This document shows, piece after piece, positions 56,417 through 64,000 of a stretch of DNA of 64,000 nucleotides. The stretch spans positions 682,001 through 746,000 of the forward strand of contig JAKZZE010000025.1 in the NCBI GenBank assembly GCA_024220505.1, given 5' to 3'. This DNA comes from Rhizopus arrhizus (Eukaryota > Mucoromycota > Mucoromycetes > Mucorales > Rhizopodaceae). The notes beneath the pieces were generated by a model, which worked only from the letters and a program-made list of their open reading frames with translations, had not been told where the DNA came from and did not search any database. The translations under genes and the position numbers were made by a program. Each line of letters starts with the position of its first letter. Within the stretch, counting starts at the first letter, position 1.

Positions 56417-56987
56417 AATGTGAAGCGCAAAAAAAAAAGTAAAGGAAAATGTTATTAGTATAAAAAAAAAGGTAAAGAGAGGTAAAGAGAGGTAAGGAAA
56501 GGAAACTGTACTGTGGTGTTGGTGGGTAAAGGGTTGGTTGCGTCGCCCTACTAAAATTACAAAATAATAAAAACATAGAAAAATACAGAAAATTGGTTAC
56601 TTGCTGCACGATGGCGCAAGTAACCATAACAAAAAGAAAAATATGAATATCCACTTTATTTCATCAATAAATTATCAGCTATCCCCATCTTTGTGTGGTA
56701 TTAGTTACTATTTTGATAGTCTTGAAGTTAGTCTTTCAAGCCAGGATTTCTATTTCTTATTATTTTATTTCAGATTTATTTTTTTATTGCAAGTACAGGT
56801 TAGTACCAAAACAATATCAAATGTACCACTGATGATGAATTTTTAATAGAAAGCGATCGTTTATTTATTCGATGGGCTGATATAGGAATTGTTTGGGTGA
56901 TCGTTATGAGGGGAATTTTTTTAAGGAACGAGGGAACTGTGACATCTTCGACGTGGAAATGATTTTGAAGTGAGATGCGCCCAATAT

Positions 56988-58074
56988 TCAATTATGTCTG
57001 CGGTGGAGATGGCAAGATCGCTTTCGGCTCTTAGATTTAGAGATAATTTGTTGAAATTCTTTTGATGACAGCATTGGTGCTCGTCGCCTGGCAATGATAT
57101 CAGGAATATCAGAAGATACGCAGACTGTATCGAAGACGTGCAGAATTTTGAGAACGGATGGCAGTTCAGTGATAAATCCAGGTAAGCCCTGAATCGAGTC
57201 CGGTACCTTGGTCTCTGCGAGTAAGTACATCACATATGTTGCAACGGCAGGCAACACAAGAACGTAAAACCGAATTGTTCGACCAACAATGTGGATCCCA
57301 AGGACACCATCCATCAGCTGCTCATCCAAAGCGTTCTTGCAAAAAATTGCCACCTTGATAAGATCTTGGCATACCAGATAATGGTCATTTTCTCTTGTAG
57401 CAGGTTTGGCTTCACCGTATCCTAAACTTCTTGCCCACTTACAACCCAGGGTCTTGGTCATGGAAATGTCAGGTCGCATGTTGCTGCACAATTGTTTGGC
57501 TTCCAATGTTGACTCATTCGTCCAGCGCAAGTACATGCCTTGGTTTGGAATCGTCGAATAAGCTGGAGAGAAATGGATCGACATATCTTGAACAAAGCTC
57601 AGCCTCATTGATATCTTCATCGAGAGACACAGGTGGAAGCTTGTTGACGAATGTGGCAACTGCTTTGGCAAACTTTTTTTTGTTCTTCGGCAGTTGCAAG
57701 GTTTGTAATTTAGCACCGGTTGCGTCCCTATCAAGCTTGAGACATATCATATCGTCAATTATGGAAAGAAGACTTATCAAGGCGCCAATGGGTGTTGGTG
57801 GCTGTTGTATCTTGTAAATGTTTTCGATGGTCGTGCTGACAGTTGTCCAGTTCTTGTGCTCAAAAAACGGCTGTATTTCATTGGGAAATGTGTGGGGAGT
57901 CAGCAGCAATACCGATGTGGATGCAAGGATCAGGTACAAATGGTCTTTCAAGGATAACTTCCAATGATGATCTTTTAAAGAGAGTTTCAGGCGGTAATTA
58001 GCATCCGTAACGTCGAAATCATCGCTGACAAAGTGATCGCCCTGAGGTTGGTCCATGGTGTCATGTTTTGACAT
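56988..58074 (-). pseudogene. PD-(D/E)XK-like family gene with one frameshift, passenger of the Tc1-like element
   Basis: Two overlapping minus-strand frames (58074-57514 and 57734-56988) join if one A is removed from the run near 57548. The result is about 360 residues without other stops. The N-terminal half is helical. After the join come Tyr-Leu-Arg-Trp-Thr-Asn-Glu, then Arg-Pro-Asp-Ile-Ser-Met-Thr-Lys, and 15 residues later Gly-Tyr-Gly-Glu-Ala-Lys-Pro. The Asp ... Glu-x-Lys arrangement on consecutive strands fits a PD-(D/E)XK nuclease core. A strand-rich segment (Gly-Ile-His-Ile-Val-Gly-Arg-Thr-Ile-Arg-Phe-Tyr-Val-Leu-Val-Leu) follows. I recall similar multicopy hypothetical proteins in Mucorales. 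The start may be Met-Ser-Lys-His (58074) or Met-Asp-Gln-Pro (58056). Nuclease function is inference. Confidence 0.55.
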
Positions 58075-58225
58075 GTCAATAAGATACAGTCTTAACGTTC
58101 TGGACTAAATCTTTACAAATGAGTTTGAATAAGAATAGATCCTGATAATTATCACTGCCCTAAACAGCCAAGTTTCACTTCCATCTCAACAGTTGATTAT
58201 TAACATCAGTTTATAAAATTTTTCT
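58057..58225. repeat. Third copy of the 8.85-kb dispersed repeat
   Basis: TGTCATGTTTTGACATGTCA and the following AATAAGATACAG, GACTAAATCTTTACAAATGAG and AATAGATCCTGATAATTA match the copies at 8846-9135 in the same orientation. Here it covers the start codon region and upstream flank of the passenger gene, within the inverted repeats of the element. Confidence 0.8.
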
Positions 58226-58465
58226 TGGACCAACTGACATCATTGTTGAACATCAAGATTTTTTTGCACGACTTCAAATTCAAAACCAACGACTTCTTGA
58301 AATGACTGTAATTTATTTTTAAACAATAATTATCGCCTCTTTTCTATGGTAGTGGTGCTTTGACTAATGAAAAAAATTAAAAAATAAACCAATCAAATAA
58401 TATATAACTATTCAAAATGTCCTGACTTTTAAACCTTTTTTTTTTTTGTTTCTTTCCAAATAAAC

Positions 58466-60168
58466 ATGATATATTTACTTGCACACGTAGCTAATCTACT
58501 GGTTACTGCAAAGTTGGTCTATCATCATGTTCCTTCCCCTTATATGGTATTCATAAAAGCTCAAGTTTATAAATTTACAAACTTAAAAAAATAGGATGAA
58601 ATATTTCATATACCACAGGCACAACAATATTGCCAAGGTGATTATTTAACTTGGGATCCAAAATTAACTACACCACCAGGATTGTAGGTCATATAAAGAT
58701 ACTCTTTTACGTTCAATCTCACAAATTTATACGAAAAAGGTACATTTCAAGCAACTTGATTAAATATTTAGGTGAAAACCTGCTTGGGTTTAATGATCTT
58801 TGTACTGTCAATGCTTTACGTGCCACAAATATTTTATTTTCAATTGGATTGTATTTTATACTTGGATCCTTTTTCAAAAAGAACAAACTCTATGCACTCA
58901 CGCTTGCTTGGTTTCCTGTAGGACACTTTTATAACTTTATGTATTATACAGATTCTGGCTCCACTTTCTTTGTATTGCTATCCTATCTTTTATTAAAAAA
59001 GAAGCGCTATCATCTATCAGGCATTGTAAATACGGTTGTCTGTTTTTTTATCTATTTATACTCATACAAATGCATAGATAGGTATGGTGTCCCTTACTTT
59101 CCGGCAGACAAATATCATCTGGGTCTGTTTATTCATGATGTTAACCATCATCAACATTCTCTCACTCAAGGGCTTAGTTAATCCACCATGCAAATCAATC
59201 AATAATTATAGTAATAGATTCAACATACTTTACAAGAACAAACAATGTAATTTATAAACATAGGAATAATAATGAACTCAATCATAAGCTTGGTATCTAA
59301 GACATTTACTCATTTTTTTACAATCCTGCCAAACATCAGTACGTTCTTGTTAGCCATTTTATCCTTCATGGTATTCTTGGTTTGGAATGGTGGTATTGTC
59401 TTGGGCGATAAATCTAATCATATGGCAGGCCTTCACTTCCCACAACTGTTTTATTTCACTGGTTTTCTCTCCTTCTTTTCTCTTCCTTGGACCTTTAGCG
59501 AGATTATGAGCTTTTTATTTCAATCAAGTATAAAAAGGTAAACAAGTAACTACGCCTTGCAAATTTGAATTGAAACTGAATTTTTTTTTTCCCACCTTGC
59601 AGAGTAGTATACAGTCTCATTTCTTCGCTAGTGGTATTATACCTTGTACACAAATACACGTAAGTAAAATAAGAAATGCATGCACTTTGAAATTAAAAGA
59701 AGGTGATATAACATAGATACGAGCATCCTTTTATTTTGAGTGATAATAGACATTACAGCTTTTATGTTTGGAGAAAAGTTTACAAGAGACATTGGGCTGT
59801 AAGATATTTGTTCACGCCACTTTATATCATCAGTGGTCATTTTAATCTTCATAGACTTGGTATACATGCATATAGATAAACAGATCAAATTAATAAGTGT
59901 TATTTTAGGCAACAACACGTTATTATTTAACCTTGGATACTTGATTACTCTCATTTTGACCCTTGTACCTTCACCTTTATTAGAATTTAGATATTTCATC
60001 ATTCCCTATTTGTTTTACATGATACATGTTCCATCACAGTCAACTCGTAACACAGTGTTAGCACTTGCATTTTACTTGTGCACGCATATTATTACAATGT
60101 ATTTATTTATTTATAGACCATTTACATGGCAAAATGAACCTAATGAAATTCAAAGGTTTATTTGGTAA
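58466..60168 (+). CDS. ALG10: Alpha-1,2-glucosyltransferase ALG10 (dolichol-linked oligosaccharide)
   Basis: This ER membrane enzyme adds the terminal third glucose to the lipid-linked N-glycan precursor. It has about eight small exons. The ATG at 58466 leads into a first helix; the next exon gives [12 protein letters not shown], the hallmark of ALG10, then [11 protein letters not shown]. Later blocks are [26 protein letters not shown], and the C-terminal Glu-Phe-Arg-Tyr-Phe-Ile-Ile-Pro and Tyr-Arg-Pro-Phe-Thr-Trp. Introns such as GTATTC...AAATAG and GTAGGT...GAAAAAG restore the frame. It ends only 17 bp from the convergent SNW1 stop. Confidence 0.92.
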
Positions 60169-60185
60169 AAAAAAAATCAATAAAA

Positions 60186-62203
60186 TTATCTTCTTCTTCT
60201 ACGATCTTCATCGCTGGCATAGTCATCATCATCTTCTCTTGTTCTCTTTCCTTTTTTCGCCTTGTTCAAAAAGGTATCTAAACCAAACACGTCTTTGTCT
60301 GTATTCTTTGGCTTTCCTAAAGTCTCACGTTCAAATTCAACAGGACCACTGCTAGAACCACTGCCTTCTGCGCCTTGGAACCCTTTACGTGTACCAAATT
60401 TATCTTGTCTTATCGCGTTTTCAAGGTCTTCAGCATTGGTGCTTCCTAATACTTCGGATTCATGGTTTTCTCCTCTGTATCTGTAAATTGAAGTTGATGA
60501 TTGATTAAAGAGAGGCTTATCATATGTTGAATAAGCTAATATCAAGATTATCAGTATTTGACCTAGACAATGTCTTATACATGTACATACCATCCTCATC
60601 TTTAAATCCAGATCCAATGCCTTCGGTTTGATTGAACAATCTCGCATCAAACATACTTTCCTTGCTCAATGTTGGTTTAGCTAACCCAAGAGCAATCTTT
60701 TCAGATATATCACGTCCTTGCTCACTAATATACTCAATCAATATCTCAATATACATTCACGTTTGCTTTTTCACTTACCGAGCAAGATGCCTAGCTTTAG
60801 CCTCTGTACCCATATTACTCATTCGTAATTCTCTCTGTCGTTTCTTTTGGAGGTCTCTTCTGACTTGGTCTCTTTCTCTAGCCTCTTCTTCATCACTATC
60901 TTTTCCTTCACGTCTTTTAACGGGCGATTCATCTTCGCTTTCTGATCTATCAGATCCTGATTCGTCTGAAGAATCATAGTCTGCAATAAGTGAAGCAGCT
61001 GTAGGTCTATTAGCATTCGAAGGAGGTTCACTGCTGTTACTTGAAGGCTTGAAACCAGCTCTACACAAAAAAATGAGTATATTCAAACAAGAGTCATGAT
61101 TGTAAAACATACCTTTCTTCACGTGCTTTTTGGGCAAGCTGTCTAAGCTTTTCTTCCTCTGCTTCCTTTTTTTTCTGTGCCAATTTTTGCTGCATTAAAT
61201 TTCTTTGTCTTACTTCCTCACGGGCATGACGATCAGCAGCATACAGAGCTTCAGAAAACTTAGCAAAATTATCGTTAATTGTCAACTCTTGAAGACCACG
61301 ACCATCCGCAGCCAAACGCTTATCCAACGGAATAGTGTAACCCTTTGTATTCTTCCAATTTGAGATACATGGTGGAATAATCCACTCGGCTTGTTCTTTA
61401 GCCGTCAATTTACGAGGAGGAGAGTGCATGACAGGTGCCGGTGGTGATGGTGGGCCTCTGGGTACCTTTTTATGCAAATGGCTAGGAGGCTCCATAGGAT
61501 CAATGGGAGCATCAACCATACGAATAATACGTTGTTTGGCACCCGAGTTAAATCCATCTCCAGTATGGGCAGGTGTGTAGCGAATGTAGGTAGGGTCCTT
61601 GTTGGTTCCTCCTGAGGTAGAAACCACATTTTTAGGTTTAGCTGCTTGTACTTTTGAGTTCACTATACGTTCCAAAGCTAATCGTGTCTTTTCTGCTACG
61701 CTTTGCACTTCTTCCTCACTCGGTCTATCCATCGCAAGTTTGTCGACATCAACATCTTTGCGCTCCTTTAATGGCACCATGTCCTTGAAAGAGCTGTGAA
61801 TAATACGATCATCGCTGTGTCCCTGTCTGGCAATGGCATCATATTTGACATTACCATCCGCATCTACTTGAAGTGTTAAAGCACCACCCTTACGTTCTGC
61901 GCCTGATTTGTCTTTGCGACCCATATCCAGTGGGAATTGAGCAATGTGGATTTCAGGAAAAGCTCCTCCGTTGCCGAAATCTTCAGGAAGACGTGGTCGA
62001 AAATTTTGTCGCTGACCATAAGGTGGAATGCGATGGCTCGTTGCTTTTGTGATTATTTGATTGATTTGTTTCTCAAGCTGAGGTGCAGAAGAAGAAGATG
62101 TTAAGCTCTGACGAGGCTTTGGTAAAAGACTAAATCGTTTTTTGAAATTAGTTATTTTCTTTGTCTTAATTTATAATAATTTTACCTTGAAAGTGAAGCC
62201 ATT
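60186..62203 (-). CDS. PRP45: SNW-domain splicing factor (SNW1/SKIP, Prp45)
   Basis: This is a spliceosome NTC-related component that also acts in transcription in animals. Exon 1 encodes Met-Ala-Ser-Leu-Ser-Arg from 62203; the main exons run from about 62130 to 60186. Diagnostic blocks are Pro-Pro-Tyr-Gly-Gln-Arg, Gly-Gly-Ala-Phe-Pro-Glu-Ile-His-Ile-Ala-Gln-Phe-Pro, Ile-Pro-Pro-Cys-Ile-Ser-Asn-Trp-Lys-Asn-Thr-Lys-Gly (the SNW motif) and Pro-Leu-Asp-Lys-Arg-Leu-Ala-Ala-Asp-Gly-Arg-Gly. A coiled, charged Glu/Lys/Arg region follows, then an acidic Ser-rich stretch, and finally Asp-Lys-Pro-Leu-Phe and Lys-Phe-Gly-Thr-Arg near the C-terminus. At least three introns interrupt the 3' half. The product of roughly 570 residues fits the family. 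Confidence 0.93.
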
Positions 62204-62566
62204 ATAAGTTTAAGAAAAAAAAGAAAAACGGAGAGGGAAAAAAAAAAAACGTCAGCATTTTTTTTTAAAAAAATTATACAAACTCAGATTGGACAGTATA
62301 AATCACGTGGATATTGCTCAAGACAAAGGATGGCATAAATCTTTAGAATTCTCAAGCGCTAAAAGTTAAGAAAAGGCAGCAACCTGAAAAGACAATAAGC
62401 GAAACTATATTATGCTTTCACAGACACTTTTATGGTTTAAAGGATGCAAGATCAAAGAGAAATCAAGTTCAAGATGTCTTTTTTTTGAATGCGAAATCAT
62501 TAAATAATATGTAAGTATTTATTTTTGGGAATAAAAGTGTGTATTTTTTATTGTTATTATTTCATC

Positions 62567-63678
62567 TTAATTCAAATAGAAAGGATGAGAGAAGAACTCA
62601 CAAGTTTCATCATGCTGTGTGGTACCAGTTAACTTGTAATAGAAAGCGGCATTGTCATCTTTGGCAGATTCAGGAATAGTGTCTTTAACATTAAACATGT
62701 TAGTAACTGCCTTGTTACCAGACCAGCTGCTGTGAACTAATTTAGACTCTCGAGTTTCAATATTGACAGAGTAAAGCTCCAAAGAAGTTAAAGTATCGGT
62801 ATGGGCAGCAGTATCACGTTCTGATTGGGTGTAGTGTGAGTAGAAAGTAATGTCAGCATGTGAATAAACTTACGGATTTGTACAGTGTATTGCTTGTCAG
62901 CAGAGACCTTTTCGCCAATGGTAGGAGAAGTAAGCTCAACACCGAAACAACCACGATCAATATTTTCGCTCAATGACTTGTATTCTTCTTCTTCAACAGC
63001 ATTTGAGTGAGTAGACTTCTTGGCCTTGAAAACCTTAGACATCAAAGTACAATCAGGACCTGCTGTGTTGTGGACCCAGACACTATAAAGTACACTTAGT
63101 TTATTTCTCTTCTTTTTTTGAGAAAAGGGATCTTAATTACCGGAATTCGAATTGTCCAGGAAGCTTAAGCTTCTTGTATTTGGTCAAATCAACGCTAAAA
63201 AAAGAAAGGGTAAGTAAAAGAAGTGTTGTATAAAAATCAAGTACCTTAATGTAGCCTTCTTGTTTAATTTGTAGCTACCAGTCCAGATAGTGCTAAGGTA
63301 AGTAGCCTTTCCTTTGCTGTTGATAGAGTAAGCATCAACACCATTAATAACCTTTGCTTGAGCATTAGGCTTTCTTGCTATAAAGTTCATTGTTTAATGT
63401 CATATGCATATATTAAAGTAGTAATGATACATACTAACTGTGACTGTAACCTTCTTTGCATTTGAGAAAGTTTGTCCTTTTGTAGGAGCAGTAACAGAGA
63501 TACCTAATGTAAATAAATTTTAATGCATGTACTTGCGGCAAATATATATCTTCATTTATACTTTACCACTACAAAATTTCTTTAATGCACCATCAATTTC
63601 ATCTTGAAGTGAATCGGCTTGGACAAAACTGATAGCAACAAGTGCTACTAAACAACCAAAAAGCAATGATAATTTCAT
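62567..63678 (-). CDS. Secreted protein with two Ig-like/KRE9-type modules
   Basis: The ATG at 63678 starts a clear signal peptide (Met-Lys-Leu-Ser-Leu-Leu-Phe-Gly-Cys-Leu-Val-Ala-Leu) ending near Val-Gln-Ala-Asp. Several short exons follow (63678 to 62567). Two modules of about 110 residues each begin with a similar phrase, Ile-Ser-Val-Thr-Ala-Pro-Thr-Lys-Gly-Gln and Val-Glu-Leu-Thr-Ser-Pro-Thr-Ile-Gly-Glu. Beta-strand-like alternation follows, and the first module has a single Cys in Ala-Gly-Pro-Asp-Cys. This recalls the N-terminal Ig-like fold of Kre9/Knh1 cell-wall proteins, where S-P-x-x-G opens the domain. No GPI signal was seen at the C-terminus (Pro-Phe-Tyr-Leu-Asn). Function unknown; probably cell wall or extracellular. 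Confidence 0.7.
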
Positions 63679-64000
63679 TAAAAAAAGTGTAAAAGAAAAA
63701 AGAAATAATTAAGGGGATAGGAAAGGGGGACAATAAAAAAAAAAAGACAATTTACACAAATATAAAAATAATTAAAAAAAAAAACCTATTTTTAACACAG
63801 TAAAAAGAAAGCAACTCCGTTTCTCGTTTTTACGCAAAATAGGTTACTATTTTATGATTAGCTTTTACCAAAATAAGAAAGCAAAGCTCTAGAGCCTTTT
63901 AATTAGTAAACACTTTAAGCTTGCCTGTTATATTAAAATATTTTTCATTTTGAGAGTTTCATTACGAATAAATAGTATAAAAGATCGTCTCATTCACTTG
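63679..64000. other. Upstream region of the secreted-protein gene
   Basis: AT-rich DNA with several A runs of 7-12 nt; it should include the promoter of the minus-strand gene starting at 63678. No further gene was recognised. Confidence 0.4.

Larger units (their letters stand above)
54965..58307. mobile_element. Composite Tc1-like element, 3.34 kb, with near-perfect inverted repeats and a passenger gene
   Basis: The left terminal repeat (54965-55024, 60 bp) and the reverse complement of the right one (58253-58307, 55 bp) are identical except for a 5-bp insertion (TAAAG) in the left copy. Both begin CAGTCATTTCAAGAAG, a typical Tc1 CAGT start. The right end is followed by TA (58308-58309); the left is preceded by TG, one transition from TA. 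Inside are a decayed Tc1 transposase (plus strand) and, tail-to-tail with it, an unrelated minus-strand gene with its own repeat-like upstream region. Confidence 0.8.

Overview
The window looks like a contig from an AT-rich fungal nuclear genome, most likely Mucoromycotina (Mucorales). Evidence for this is the short GT-AG introns (about 45-65 nt), fungal-type genes (ERG24, ALG10, SUR7/PalI-like, S9B dipeptidyl peptidase, Prp45/SNW1), and Tc1/mariner and TnpB-like (Fanzor) elements of the kind common in Mucorales. The lineage is inferred from protein resemblance recalled from memory; no search was run. Intron boundaries and reading frames were read by eye from the sequence.

Layout. 1-111: last exon of a protein kinase. 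112-14.4 kb: gene-poor accessory region holding two decayed Tc1-like transposases, several decayed ORFs of multicopy-looking families, a dispersed repeat, and a relic of a Fanzor-like nuclease. 14.4-21 kb: a cysteine-rich type I membrane protein and a large WD40/bromodomain chromatin protein (BRWD/PHIP-like). 21.7-24.6 kb: a Fanzor-type (eukaryotic TnpB) gene, apparently intact, with four exons and about 870 residues. 25.7-34.5 kb (minus strand): dipeptidyl peptidase, sterol C-14 reductase, ribosomal protein eS8 and a small type I membrane protein. 35.7-42.7 kb: Yippee-like protein, a 100-bp TA-flanked MITE, a decayed OLA1 GTPase, a LIN1/CD2BP2-like splicing factor, homogentisate dioxygenase and the co-chaperone SGT2/SGTA. 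44.7-54.5 kb (plus strand): RasGEF, four membrane-protein genes and a broken branched-chain aminotransferase. 54.7-58.3 kb: a tRNA-derived SINE with a perfect 17-bp target duplication, next to a 3.34-kb composite Tc1-like element. That element has near-perfect inverted repeats and carries both a broken transposase and an unrelated PD-(D/E)XK-like gene. 58.5-64 kb: ALG10, SNW1/Prp45 and a secreted two-module protein.

The housekeeping genes do not form one pathway. The most unusual content is mobile: (1) the Fanzor gene, a candidate RNA-guided nuclease, with a second decayed homologue 8 kb away; (2) the Tc1-like element with a nuclease-like passenger gene; (3) the SINE and the MITE, both with readable target-site duplications.
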